From: Alloprevotella tannerae
Lineage (GTDB): Bacteria > Bacteroidota > Bacteroidia > Bacteroidales > Bacteroidaceae
Direction of reading: 5' to 3'
DNA: 12,614 bases
Assembly: GCA_015259305.1 (NCBI GenBank)
Contig: JABZGO010000027.1
Span: forward strand, 1-12,614
The notes below the pieces were generated by a model. That model ran no database searches and had not been told where the DNA came from. It worked only from the letters and a program-made list of their open reading frames with translations. The position numbers were made by a program, and so were the translations under genes. Below, in pieces: positions 1 to 7,908 of the stretch; positions within the stretch are counted from its first letter, which is position 1, and every line of letters begins with the position of its first letter.

Positions 1-276
1 GTCTTGAGCTGTGAGCGCGTGCCGAAGAGCGACAAATTGTTGCAATTCAAGATTGACGACGGGCTCGGCGGTCGCACAATCGTTAGCGGCATTGCCAAGT
101 TCTACAAACCAGAACAGTTGGTCGGCAAGCAAGTTGTCTTCATTGCCAACCTCCCGCCCCGAAAATTGCGCGGCATCGTCAGCGAAGGAATGATTCTAAG
201 CGCTCAAAATTTAGACGGCTCGCTCTCCGTCCTCACGATCGACCGCCCCGTAGCGCCGGGTTCGCAAGTGGGTTAA
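1..276 (+). CDS. metG: Methionine--tRNA ligase, C-terminal tRNA-binding domain (5' end outside window)
   Basis: The frame is open from base 1 and ends at TAA 274-276, so this is the last 91 codons of a longer gene. The peptide has the hallmarks of the OB-fold tRNA-binding domain (Trbp111/EMAP-II type) at the C-terminus of many bacterial MetRS proteins: an [17 protein letters not shown] strand pattern, an IVSGIAKFY segment, [21 protein letters not shown] and a final short strand. The ligase charges tRNA-Met in the cytosol; this domain adds tRNA affinity and helps the enzyme dimerise. The catalytic core and KMSKS loop would lie upstream of the window. A free-standing Trbp111-like protein is the alternative, but no start codon with a good context is visible and the open frame runs off the edge. 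Confidence 0.9.
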   Translation, partial: VLSCERVPKSDKLLQFKIDDGLGGRTIVSGIAKFYKPEQLVGKQVVFIANLPPRKLRGIVSEGMILSAQNLDGSLSVLTIDRPVAPGSQVG

Positions 277-420
277 CGGCGGCGGGCGCCTCCGTTGGCT
301 GCACAGCCACACAACCTCACGAAGGGTCATCTTGCAAGGCGCACAAAGGCATCAGCCTTTCTGCCAACCGGCCTTTTAGGCCCTACTGACTTATTACGCA
401 TCGCCGGATGCACACTTACG
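277..420. other. metG 3' non-coding region with two small hairpins
   Basis: There is no coding signal here. Two short perfect inverted repeats follow the metG stop: 345-350 pairs with 355-360 (AAAGGC, loop ATCA, GCCTTT), and 370-374 pairs with 378-382 (GGCCT, loop TTT, AGGCC). Neither is followed by a T-run, so they look like 3'-UTR structures upstream of the likely terminator at 421-465. Confidence 0.4.
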
Positions 421-465
421 TAGGAGAATATGTTATTATTGAGCATATTCTCCTATTATTTTTTA
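421..465 (+). terminator. Probable rho-independent terminator of metG
   Basis: A perfect 12-bp inverted repeat, TAGGAGAATATG (421-432) and CATATTCTCCTA (444-455), encloses an 11-nt loop. The T-rich run TTATTTTTTAG follows at 456-466. The stem is AT-rich, but the geometry and T-run suit termination of the metG transcript, about 145 nt after its stop codon. Confidence 0.6.
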
Positions 466-509
466 GGCAAAGGCCCGCCCCACTCAGTTGCGATGGGCCA
501 AGCGGGATA

Positions 510-614
510 GTTTGGCGGGAGCAAACCATCGTTTGGTGGGAGCAAACCATCGTTTGGTGGCAGCAAACCAGCGTTTGGCGGCAACAAACCAGCGTTTGGC
601 GGCAGCAAACGATG
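510..614. repeat. Five-copy 21-bp tandem repeat built of interlocking hairpins
   Basis: Five head-to-tail 21-bp units begin at 510, 531, 552, 573 and 594. The unit starts GTTTGGYGGSARCAAACC. Copies differ by a few substitutions: copies 1-2 end CATC, 3-4 end CAGC, and the last is degenerate at its end. Each unit holds a GTTTG...CAAAC inverted repeat, and neighbouring units form a second one across the junction (CAAAC-CATC-GTTTG). The array can therefore fold as alternative hairpins on either strand. It lies between two converging terminators. Because 21 is a multiple of three, the array stays open in several frames, but nothing suggests it is translated. Confidence 0.85.
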
Positions 615-680
615 GGGAGGTCGAAACAAAATAGGCCTATCCCCTTCAGCATCAACAGAGAGACAAAGCAAGTTCGCCCT

Positions 681-720
681 AAAGCAAAACGCCCGTTCGA
701 CGACGAGAGTCAAACGGGCG
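681..720 (-). terminator. Rho-independent terminator of ccsBA
   Basis: The arms 690-701 (CGCCCGTTCGAC) and 709-720 (GTCAAACGGGCG) form a 12-bp stem with one mismatch and a 7-nt loop. Read on the minus strand, the stem is followed at once by TTTTGCTTT (689-681). That is the correct polarity to end the ccsBA transcript, whose stop codon lies 105 nt upstream. Confidence 0.75.
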
Positions 721-824
721 AAAAATGAAAAGGTAGTTATATGGAATGCGTGCGGCGCAAGTCACAAACAGCAGGCTAACGAACCGCGATCCGTGCGCAC
801 TTAGCGCAGAAGCCTTCGTCAGAG

Positions 825-3029
825 TTAAGCATAAGAGTGCATCCCCCCAAGGAAGAAGTTGACGCCAAAATAAGTCATCAGAATCGTAAGAAAAGCCAGC
901 GTCACGAACCAATGGTAAGGGAGCGGCCGGCGGAAAAGCGGGAGCGTATGAGTATGCACGACGATGCCATAGGTCATAAACGTAATGAGCGCCCACACTT
1001 CTTTGGGATCCCAACTCCAATATTGGCCCCAAGAGACGTTGGCCCATATAGCTCCGATAAAAATACCGATACCCAGTGTGGTCAAAGCGGGATATAAGAA
1101 GAGGAGAGATAGGCGTCGGAGCGCCATAAGCGCATCTTCGTCAGCCCCCAAAAGGCGCGAGATCAACGCCGTCAGGCCGCAGATGAACGTAAGCGAAAGC
1201 AGCGCAAACGACATCATAATGATCGAGACGTGTACACTGAGCAGGGGCGAAGCGAGTACGGGCATGAGGGGCGTAATCTGCGGATCGAGCTGACCCAAAT
1301 GGGCCACGAGCAAGAAGAAGCCGGCTAAGAGGAAGCCAAAAGTCAAGACCAACTTGTTTTTTAGGCAGACGATGAGCGTCAGCAACTGGACAAACCAAGC
1401 GAGCAGGAGCATCGTCTCATAGCCGTTGGCCATCGGGATCGTTCCGGTTATGATCCAGCGGAGTATTTCGTAATACGTCAGTGTGCCCCAAGCGAGCAAG
1501 GCCGCGACAAAGAAGAGGCGGGGCAGCCACTTTATGACGAAGCGGCGCTGCGTCCGGCGGTGGGTCGTCAGATAAAGAACATAAAAGAGCGACAAGAAGC
1601 CCAGCGTGAGATTAAAGATGAAAAGTATTGTCGTGAAAGGCCACTTATTGTATTGCAATTCGGCTTTGATCTTCAGCGTCGAAGGCAGGGAGGCGCCACC
1701 ATGGTCTCCTTGATAGCGGCGCACGGCATCAGTCACACGATTGAGGTGATTCCAATCGCCGGCTTGGGCGTAGGCATTCCATACGGCAAAGGATTGATCG
1801 ATGAATTGGTGCTCATCGGTAGGCAATGTTTGAGGCAAACTATCGGCCGGCGCAAACCAAGTGGTCTGTTGCCGAGTCGTAACCGGAAAAAACTTGAGTG
1901 GAAGTCCGCGCCGCAGGTCCATAATCAACTTGATGTTAGCATCAAGTTCGGCAACTTCCTTATGAAAATCATCGCGATTGCCTTCTGCATATTCGCGCAC
2001 GGCGGGGCCGAGAATATAGCCGCCTGCAGCGGCATTAAAAAACTGACTTAAAGAGGCATACTTGGGCAAGTCGTAACGCTGGCGCACTTCAGCGGCCTTC
2101 ACACGTATCATCGGCTCGATGGTCCATTGGTTGCCCCAGAAAATCCACCCGGTCAAGACTTGCTCAGCCGTATAGCCGTTGTACGTTCGACTGCCATAGA
2201 TTTTTGTCGTAAAGTCAAGCGCATAGGTTTGCACCGGACAAATACGGCCATTATACAACATATCGAGGCAGCCCATGCGATGTGCGGCATCGGCAGGAAG
2301 CGCCGGTGCAGCCGCAGAGGAGAGTCCGACAGCAAAAAACAAGACCACGGTGGCGCCCCGCAGGAGTCGCCGGAAAGTACCCTTAGGATCAATCAACAAC
2401 CAGATGAGGGAAAGGAAAAGCAAGGCATAGCCGGCATACGTAACCGGAATGCCCCAAGGGTCAGCATTGATCGTGAGGTAGGCGCCGTGCCCATCATCGT
2501 CGTAAGCGCTTTGATAGAGGCGCACATTGCGATACGTGAAAATGCGGTTCATAGAGACGCTACCACTGACGGACGACGTCCCATCGAGAATCGTAAAGCG
2601 GGAGACGTAATCTTTGGCCGAACTCGTGCCGGCATGGTAGAGCACGTCGAAGCGATCCAAGCGCAAGCGGAAAGGCAAAGCGCGCTGCGAATCGGGTGCA
2701 GACCCATCGTCTTTCGGCGTAAAGGAAGCCGTAGGCGTATGTAGGCGGAGGTGAATGGTGCCGCGATAGGCCGTCAAACTGGTTAAGAGTGCGCCGGTCA
2801 GGATCAACACAAAGGAGGCGTGGAGAAGCACCATGCCCGCTCTTCGCGGACCTTGGCGGTAATAATAAATAATGGAGACAAAGGTCAGTGCGGCCCAAAG
2901 CAGCGAGAACCAGAGTGAGCCGTAAATATATCGAGCGGCGTAGGCTGAACCTTGATTATGCTCTACAAAGGTAGCCACGCCCATCGCTAAAAGGGGCAGG
3001 AGATAAAGGAGGAATAGGATTTTCTTCAT
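825..3029 (-). CDS. ccsBA: Fused cytochrome c synthase CcsBA (ResB-ResC), System II haem lyase
   Basis: This 734-residue polytopic inner-membrane protein exports haem and attaches it to CxxCH apocytochromes outside the membrane. The N-terminal part is ResB/Ccs1-like: membrane segments near 3-20, 35-56 and 66-86 (with H70 in LLHASFVLILTG), a periplasmic beta-rich region, then a segment near 196-214. A further segment near 225-240 precedes a large soluble region (about 250-460) that starts with a GRICPVQTYA motif. The C-terminal ResC/CcsA part has NGYETM (535-540), candidate haem-ligand histidines H600 and H692, and the signature WWD domain at about 660-680 (WANVSWGQYWSWDPKEVWA). Fusion of the two halves is common in Bacteroidetes and epsilonproteobacteria. 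It lies 349 nt downstream of the di-haem cytochrome gene on the same strand, a likely client. No clear promoter motif was found before it. Start chosen at the ATG followed by a lysine-rich first membrane segment. Confidence 0.92.
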   Translation of the reverse strand: MKKILFLLYLLPLLAMGVATFVEHNQGSAYAARYIYGSLWFSLLWAALTFVSIIYYYRQGPRRAGMVLLHASFVLILTGALLTSLTAYRGTIHLRLHTPTASFTPKDDGSAPDSQRALPFRLRLDRFDVLYHAGTSSAKDYVSRFTILDGTSSVSGSVSMNRIFTYRNVRLYQSAYDDDGHGAYLTINADPWGIPVTYAGYALLFLSLIWLLIDPKGTFRRLLRGATVVLFFAVGLSSAAAPALPADAAHRMGCLDMLYNGRICPVQTYALDFTTKIYGSRTYNGYTAEQVLTGWIFWGNQWTIEPMIRVKAAEVRQRYDLPKYASLSQFFNAAAGGYILGPAVREYAEGNRDDFHKEVAELDANIKLIMDLRRGLPLKFFPVTTRQQTTWFAPADSLPQTLPTDEHQFIDQSFAVWNAYAQAGDWNHLNRVTDAVRRYQGDHGGASLPSTLKIKAELQYNKWPFTTILFIFNLTLGFLSLFYVLYLTTHRRTQRRFVIKWLPRLFFVAALLAWGTLTYYEILRWIITGTIPMANGYETMLLLAWFVQLLTLIVCLKNKLVLTFGFLLAGFFLLVAHLGQLDPQITPLMPVLASPLLSVHVSIIMMSFALLSLTFICGLTALISRLLGADEDALMALRRLSLLFLYPALTTLGIGIFIGAIWANVSWGQYWSWDPKEVWALITFMTYGIVVHTHTLPLFRRPLPYHWFVTLAFLTILMTYFGVNFFLGGMHSYA

Positions 3030-3378
3030 CGTAGATGTCTCGGTAATTGAAGAATAGCAGCACCGACTTCTTCAGACAAAGCGAAAGGGGCTTGACGAGG
3101 GCGAAGGAAATTACTGCACGGCTGAGGTGGAGGACGTAAAAAATTGTAATGTTATGGAAAACTACTCGACGCTACCTGCTACCATCAAGATTGGCAAGGC
3201 CTTACTCTTATAAAAAGACCGGCAGACAGGCGTGGTGATAAGGAAGAAAACAGCTCGTATGGAGGAGGTCACCTTAAGCGTCGCATAAAGAAACGCCTTC
3301 GGTATCTTCCTACCATACTCGCTGTATGTTGTGCCGGCCGAAAGGATTGAAAAAACCGCTTCAGCAGGGATAAATTAA
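3030..3378. other. Non-coding gap between the di-haem gene and ccsBA
   Basis: No open frame of convincing length or composition is present on either strand. I found no TAnnTTTG promoter element facing ccsBA and no hairpin plus T-run ending the di-haem transcript. Whether ccsBA is read through from the upstream operon or has its own divergent promoter cannot be decided from the sequence. The segment holds two TACC words seven bases apart (TACCTGC 3173-3179 and TACCATC 3180-3186), too degenerate to call a site. Confidence 0.4.
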
Positions 3379-5076
3379 TTAGATGGCATCAATAAACGCC
3401 ACTACAGCATCGCGATCGCTCTTCTTGAGCTTATAGAATTTGTCTGCAGCCCATTTGGCCTCGCTCTTATCGGATACGCCGTGCCACATAATGGCTTCAA
3501 TGACAGTGCGAGCACGGCAATCATGTAGACGATCGTGCGCGCCGGTCTCTTGATAACTCAAGCCACGGCCCCAAAGCGGCGTCGTTCTGCACCAGTCGGC
3601 GCGAATATTATTGTCCATATACAGGCGATGCTGAATCATATCCGTATAAGGCCAGATCGTTTGATGGGCATAACGGGGCAATGCACCTTGACCGCGCGTG
3701 ATCGCATCGGTATAATAGTTGTCGGCACCGGTTTTCCAAGAAGGACGGTGGCAGGCGGTACATCCCATTTCGTAGAACAATACTTTGCCGCGCTTCACTT
3801 GAGGATCATAGAGATTACGCGCACCCGGCACGGAGAGACCACGATGCCATACCATAAAATCGTAATAGTCTTTGTCGGTCATTTCCTCACCATAAGGCTC
3901 TACAAAGTATTTCTCGTAAGTAGCTTTGTCGGAAGGCTTGTTCAGACCCAACAAGAGATTGACCAAATAACTGATGCTGTCGCGCGAGCCATCTGCATAA
4001 TATGGATGCAACAAAGAAGCGGCATCGCTACCATTCTGCTGGATATAATTGATAACGTCTTGGTTCTCTGACATTGCCTTGGCCCACGCCTTGGTGGTAT
4101 AGAGATAGTGACGATCACTGCGGGTTACGTTGGTAATATTCCACATAGCATTGGCACCAGGACCATCTTGCAAACTAGCACGCGTAAGGGCATACGTAAA
4201 GCGCTTGATGCGCTTCGTTCCATCGGCCAACTTGTACCAGGCCGTAGCGGCCCAATCGTTGGCAGCAGCATCCCACATCGCAGGATTGAGCTGGGCGTGC
4301 TGTGCCTCTTTCGCATATTGCGCTTTCAGCGAATCATCATCGATGGCGTCAAGCAGCGCCGTTCCATAGATACCAATGGTCGACTCTAAACGAACGGCAT
4401 AATCTTTTGGTTTCGGGTTCGTGTTAAACGCCGTCACCGGAATCTTCACGTCGGGATAGATCAAGTCGTAAGTTTCGCCATCGGGAAATTTATTGCCGTG
4501 ACTATCTTGCTTGTGCTTCCACGTGATGGAGATCTGCGCTTCGTCTACGGGCGGCAGGAAGGGCTTCATCGCCTTCGTCTGCGGCATACCGGTTACCTCA
4601 GTGATATATTGATTCTTCTTATAGGCCTGCCCGTTGCCGTCTACCCCATCTTTGTCGTGATAGATGACGAGCAAATAGCCATTGCCCATAGTGTTGGCCA
4701 AGTAGGTTTCTTGGCGGCGACCGTGGCCATAACCAGGGTGGCAGAAGAGACAACCGCTACGAACCCACGCCGGGCCTAAGCCTTTGCGCGGAGGAGTGTT
4801 GAGCGTGAAATCTTTTTCAAAGAAGGTCTCGCCATGCTTAAACGTCTGGTAAAGGCCATTCTGCTCTACAAAGGGAGAGGGATTGGAATAGCAGCCTTCT
4901 TCGTGACTTGTTGTACCTAGTTCGCCACCCGGTTTCCATTCTGCGGCAGAAAATACTTCGTTAGCCTCACCTTCTTCTCCTTGAGGCTTCACGATAGGAT
5001 CATCCGAACAAGCGACAAAAGACATAGCAACGGCGCTTGCAAGGATGGCTCTGTACATTAAATTGTGATTGTTCAT
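3379..5076 (-). CDS. Di-haem c-type cytochrome lipoprotein (DUF1111 / di-haem oxidoreductase family)
   Basis: This is a 565-residue exported redox lipoprotein. A hydrophobic signal sequence ends in a lipobox, FVAC, with C23 as the predicted lipidated residue, so it should be anchored outside the cytoplasm. Two c-type haem sites are visible: CLFCH (109-113) in the N-terminal half and CTACH (439-443) in the C-terminal half. The C-terminal half also carries the family hallmark PLWGRGL (500-506), a LHDCRART segment (517-524) and EAIMWHG (527-533). The family is often annotated as thiol oxidoreductase, but its substrate is not established. Such genes often sit beside imelysin genes, which suggests a role in redox handling of iron at the envelope. 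It is preceded 194 nt upstream by an imelysin gene and followed by the haem-attachment gene ccsBA. One oddity is C520, where I expect glycine in the usual HDGRA motif. Confidence 0.88.
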   Translation of the reverse strand: MNNHNLMYRAILASAVAMSFVACSDDPIVKPQGEEGEANEVFSAAEWKPGGELGTTSHEEGCYSNPSPFVEQNGLYQTFKHGETFFEKDFTLNTPPRKGLGPAWVRSGCLFCHPGYGHGRRQETYLANTMGNGYLLVIYHDKDGVDGNGQAYKKNQYITEVTGMPQTKAMKPFLPPVDEAQISITWKHKQDSHGNKFPDGETYDLIYPDVKIPVTAFNTNPKPKDYAVRLESTIGIYGTALLDAIDDDSLKAQYAKEAQHAQLNPAMWDAAANDWAATAWYKLADGTKRIKRFTYALTRASLQDGPGANAMWNITNVTRSDRHYLYTTKAWAKAMSENQDVINYIQQNGSDAASLLHPYYADGSRDSISYLVNLLLGLNKPSDKATYEKYFVEPYGEEMTDKDYYDFMVWHRGLSVPGARNLYDPQVKRGKVLFYEMGCTACHRPSWKTGADNYYTDAITRGQGALPRYAHQTIWPYTDMIQHRLYMDNNIRADWCRTTPLWGRGLSYQETGAHDRLHDCRARTVIEAIMWHGVSDKSEAKWAADKFYKLKKSDRDAVVAFIDAI

Positions 5077-5204
5077 TGTTCTTTTCTTTTAAATGACGCT
5101 TAACGCCCGCCGGGCGAAGAGGGATACGCGCTTTCGCTCAAGCCGTCAACACATTATATAATATATGAGCGCCGATGGCTTTAACGTCTAACGCGCTTTT
5201 GAAG
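5077..5204 (-). other. Leader of the di-haem gene
   Basis: This non-coding stretch precedes the di-haem start codon. It contains an odd palindrome, CGCCCG-C-CGGGCG (5104-5116), 28-40 nt before the ATG, and a pure AT dyad around 5153-5164 (TTATATAATATA). No TAnnTTTG element faces the gene, so transcription probably comes from the porin promoter. The GC palindrome may fold in the mRNA leader, close to the ribosome-entry region. Confidence 0.35.
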
Positions 5205-5250
5205 GCGCAAACCGCTGTTGCCGAATTCAGCCGCAACAGCAGGTTTGCGC
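5205..5250. other. Strong 17-bp hairpin between the imelysin and di-haem genes
   Basis: The arms GCGCAAACCGCTGTTGC (5205-5221) and GCAACAGC-A-GGTTTGCGC (5233-5250) pair over 17 bp with a single bulged A at 5241 and an 11-nt loop. It starts 20 nt after the imelysin stop codon. Neither strand has a T-run directly after the stem, so it does not look like a classical terminator. It could be an mRNA-stabilising or processing element that sets different transcript levels for the two genes. A competing smaller hairpin (5193-5208) reuses its outer arm. Confidence 0.65.
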
Positions 5251-5270
5251 TCAATCAGGTTGCCTGTCTT

Positions 5271-6470
5271 TTACTTCGTATTCTTTTGAATAACGTCGTT
5301 TGCTTCGCTCAAGGCGTCGCTCAACTCTTGACAAGCGTCAATTGCTGCTTTACACTTCGGACTTTGATAGTTCTTTACAAACGGCGCAGGTATGTCCTTA
5401 ATCGCCGCCAGCGCTGTTTGAATAGCTTTCTCCACACGCTCGCCTGCGGCCTTGTCATATTTTTGGAAATAGGCGTGGAAGGAAACAGCTTGGTTGCGCT
5501 TGCTCGGCACCCCGCCATACCATACGTTCTCAACGCTGCGGATGTTGTTTTGGAAGTCGTTCAACGAATTCCAGCTATACGGAGATTCAATGTAGCTAAC
5601 GTCCTTACCGGAGAAGGGGTTATTGATTTTCGTATTACCAACTTCATCGGCAATACCACCCGCACTATTATCACCGCTCAGCACAGCACTGGTTGCCAAC
5701 TTCACGCTTTGATAAACGCTACCTGAACCGCCGGCGTTGATCATACTATAGCCATATGATTTACCCAAGTCAGTAACGTAAGCCTTTCCTAATTCGTCTA
5801 AGACATCGAAGTGAGCTTTCGGTGCATTTTCGTTCCAAGCACACTCCAATTGGTATACGCTATTGCGCAAATCTTCCGCTACGGCTTTCGCAAACATCAA
5901 TTCGCGCTCGCCTTTTATGTTAGTAAAATCAAGTCCATCGCGGTTCCAAGAATCATACGTATTCAATTCCGTTGCACTACGGTTTTTACCATCGCGGAAG
6001 AGAATAAACTCGATGCCGTGAAAGCCGATCAAACTCTGGTCATAGTTTGAAGCAGTAGCAATAGCTTGTCCACTAGACAGAAGGTTGTGCAAGGCCGTCA
6101 AGTCGAGGGGCCAAGAATCGATGTGCGGGTCGATGCTAAAGTGAGATGCTGCGCCCAGCAAGAAAGCCTCACTCCTTTCATAATTTGCACGAGCGTGCAA
6201 GAAAATCTCACAAGCCTTGTCTACTTGGCCCTGCGTAATGCTACCGGGCTGCATCGCAGAAAGCACATCAAGCAGTTGGGTACAACTATCAGCCAAGCTG
6301 GCATAAGTTGGGTTAATCGTGTTTTCAACATCGCCTTTCAACACCTTTTGCAGAAAGGCATCGCCCTCGCTCATTTTAGGTGCTTCCGATCCATTTTCGC
6401 TACAACTTGCGAAAGTAAGGCAGGCTGCTCCGAAAAGAAGCGCCACGCTTGCTTTGAATAGATTCTTCAT
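5271..6470 (-). CDS. Imelysin-family (peptidase M75 fold) lipoprotein, putative iron-binding
   Basis: This is a 399-residue exported protein. The signal sequence ends in a lipobox, FASC, with C23 as the likely lipid anchor. The mature part is an all-helical imelysin domain. The signature GxHxxE occurs as GFHGIE (149-154), and the second, pseudo-repeat half carries the typical SYIESPYSWNSLNDFQNNI segment (292-310). Despite the M75 name, many members appear not to be peptidases; they include IrpA- and EfeO-like proteins tied to iron uptake. It is flanked 74 nt upstream by a porin and 194 nt downstream by a di-haem cytochrome, all in one direction, which supports an envelope metal-handling role. 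The start is the ATG before a Lys-Asn-hydrophobic signal peptide. The upstream region is AT-rich with no Shine-Dalgarno sequence, as is usual in Bacteroidetes. Confidence 0.88.
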   Translation of the reverse strand: MKNLFKASVALLFGAACLTFASCSENGSEAPKMSEGDAFLQKVLKGDVENTINPTYASLADSCTQLLDVLSAMQPGSITQGQVDKACEIFLHARANYERSEAFLLGAASHFSIDPHIDSWPLDLTALHNLLSSGQAIATASNYDQSLIGFHGIEFILFRDGKNRSATELNTYDSWNRDGLDFTNIKGERELMFAKAVAEDLRNSVYQLECAWNENAPKAHFDVLDELGKAYVTDLGKSYGYSMINAGGSGSVYQSVKLATSAVLSGDNSAGGIADEVGNTKINNPFSGKDVSYIESPYSWNSLNDFQNNIRSVENVWYGGVPSKRNQAVSFHAYFQKYDKAAGERVEKAIQTALAAIKDIPAPFVKNYQSPKCKAAIDACQELSDALSEANDVIQKNTK

Positions 6471-6544
6471 TATTGATAATGATTTTTAATGTAAATGATA
6501 TTGTTATCTTGTTAGGATGGTCAGTCTCTCATCTTTCCTTTGGT

Positions 6545-7840
6545 TTAAAGGAAGACTCCCTCATAAGCCACGCCAAGCGAGACAGACGGTTCATTATTAT
6601 ATTGGCGCTTCAGGAAGCGATGCGAATATTCTGCCTTGATCACGATTTGAGGAATGGGATAGTAATTCAAGCCCACAGCCAAGCGGTTTTTCGCCGTATA
6701 AGGAAATTGTGGTTGCGTCGCAGTCGGTATATAAGAATTGTAGTATTCATAACGCGCAAACGCATAGAGCTTTTGGTCGTCAGCGCGTAGCTTTTCTATT
6801 TGCGAGAAGAGGTTATAGCCCGCCTCCAAGCCACAAGCGATCGCCGCTTTGCCTACATAGTCGCGATTAAAGGGCGACGTTTTCGTCTGGCGCCCCGGCA
6901 GCAAGCGCACTTCCTCAGCATCACCAAGATGGCCATAGTCAAAATGGCCCCGCGCAATCCAGTTATGGGCATTATACGTAAAGTCGAGTGACCCCAGACA
7001 TAAAGCGCCTTTAAGCTTCGATGCCTTACCATTTGCGTCGCGCCCCAGCGTATTGTCGATAGAGTGGCCGTAATAGGCGCTGAGCCCAACGCGCAAACCG
7101 GGGATACTATAATTATCCACGCGCAGTGCAATCGCATATTTGTTAGCCACGGCAAATTCCATCGCCGAGCCGGCTCCTTTTTGAATCCATTTATCTCTAC
7201 TAAAGCTCATCGCGTCAAGACCCGGCAAAAGCTGCAATTCATAGCGCCAAGATCCTAGCAAGCCCCACAAGCTCACGCCCGTCTGGTGCCAAGTACAAGG
7301 CAGGATCGTAGCCTCGCCCTCCGGCCGGTAAACGGTAAAGTAATGGAGCGGTTCGTGATAGGCATTGGTCAAACCAAAGGGCACCACGATATGCCCCATA
7401 CGCAGATTGAGCCAACGTCCAAAGCGCTTTTGGATCCAAAACTGCTCAAGCTCTACTTCGCCACCTTTTTCCACTTCTTGCTCCCATTCGCCTGACTCTT
7501 CATATTCTTTTTCAAAAGAAACACCTGTACCGGTATGCTCAAACTCAATCTCAGAACCCATCGTCCAGCCTTTTCCGAAGTCGTAGTTGAGATAGACTAC
7601 AGCGTGAGGAATGTCAAAGCGTCCATGACTTGGATCATTCTTATATTTCCCCGCGTTAGAATAGCGATACACATTGTCGCTAAAAAACTCACGCGTATAA
7701 GCGGCTTCACCATAACCACCTACGCTGAAGCGATTACCTCGCGCATGTTCTGCAACACTATCTGATGCAGCCACTTGTGCCGCCGCAGGCGTCGCGCAGG
7801 CCACAGCAGCAAAAAAAACGTTGCGTAAAATTTTTATCAT
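6545..7840 (-). CDS. Outer-membrane porin (OprO/OprP-like beta-barrel) of the imelysin cluster
   Basis: The product is 431 residues from the ATG at 7840. A frame extension to 7888 exists, but the 7840 start gives a clean Sec signal peptide (MIKILRN, hydrophobic core, AAA before Q22) and lies downstream of the promoter, so it is preferred. The mature chain shows alternating hydrophobic/aromatic strands with short turns and ends in a strand (VSLGVAYEGVFL), typical of a phosphate-selective-porin-type barrel. LRMGHIVVPFGLTN (146-159) is a characteristic strand-loop of that superfamily. An unusually acidic stretch at 97-132 holds 14 glutamates in 36 residues and could attract cations at the pore. 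It is the first gene of the apparent porin-imelysin-dihaem operon. Substrate is not known; iron or another cation is an inference from neighbours. Confidence 0.82.
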   Translation of the reverse strand: MIKILRNVFFAAVACATPAAAQVAASDSVAEHARGNRFSVGGYGEAAYTREFFSDNVYRYSNAGKYKNDPSHGRFDIPHAVVYLNYDFGKGWTMGSEIEFEHTGTGVSFEKEYEESGEWEQEVEKGGEVELEQFWIQKRFGRWLNLRMGHIVVPFGLTNAYHEPLHYFTVYRPEGEATILPCTWHQTGVSLWGLLGSWRYELQLLPGLDAMSFSRDKWIQKGAGSAMEFAVANKYAIALRVDNYSIPGLRVGLSAYYGHSIDNTLGRDANGKASKLKGALCLGSLDFTYNAHNWIARGHFDYGHLGDAEEVRLLPGRQTKTSPFNRDYVGKAAIACGLEAGYNLFSQIEKLRADDQKLYAFARYEYYNSYIPTATQPQFPYTAKNRLAVGLNYYPIPQIVIKAEYSHRFLKRQYNNEPSVSLGVAYEGVFL

Positions 7841-7877
7841 ATCTATATAGATTATAACACGATCTGATAATAGGTTG

Positions 7878-7908
7878 CAAAGATACACGCACGTTTCCAG
7901 CCCATCAA
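7878..7908 (-). promoter_or_regulatory. Promoter of the porin-imelysin-dihaem operon
   Basis: Read on the minus strand, a perfect Bacteroidetes -7 element TATCTTTG (7885-7878, consensus TAnnTTTG) follows a -33 TTG (7908-7906) by 20 nt, the expected spacing. The porin ATG at 7840 is 37 nt downstream. This start-site region also makes the longer porin start at 7888 untenable, because 7888 would lie upstream of the -7 box. Confidence 0.7.

Noticed and set aside
510..614. Possible CRISPR array
   Set aside because: Units are contiguous 21-mers with no variable spacers and no cas genes nearby; it is a plain tandem repeat.
408..728. Open frames across the 21-bp repeat, giving heptapeptide-repeat proteins on both strands
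   Set aside because: The frames stay open only because the unit length is divisible by three. They run through two terminators, lack start contexts, and several frames are open at once.
2127..2744. 205-codon plus-strand open frame
   Set aside because: It is antisense to ccsBA, whose protein is clearly supported by motifs; the antisense translation is rich in Arg/Gly and matches nothing known.
5205..5250. Rho-independent terminator between the imelysin and di-haem genes
   Set aside because: The stem is strong but neither side has an immediate T-run, so it is recorded as a hairpin of unknown role.
5175..5726. 183-codon plus-strand open frame
   Set aside because: It is antisense to the imelysin gene and begins inside the intercistronic hairpin; the translation has no recognisable domain.
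7841..7888. N-terminal extension of the porin to an upstream ATG at 7888
   Set aside because: It would bury the signal peptide inside the protein, and the start would lie upstream of the -7 promoter element at 7878-7885.
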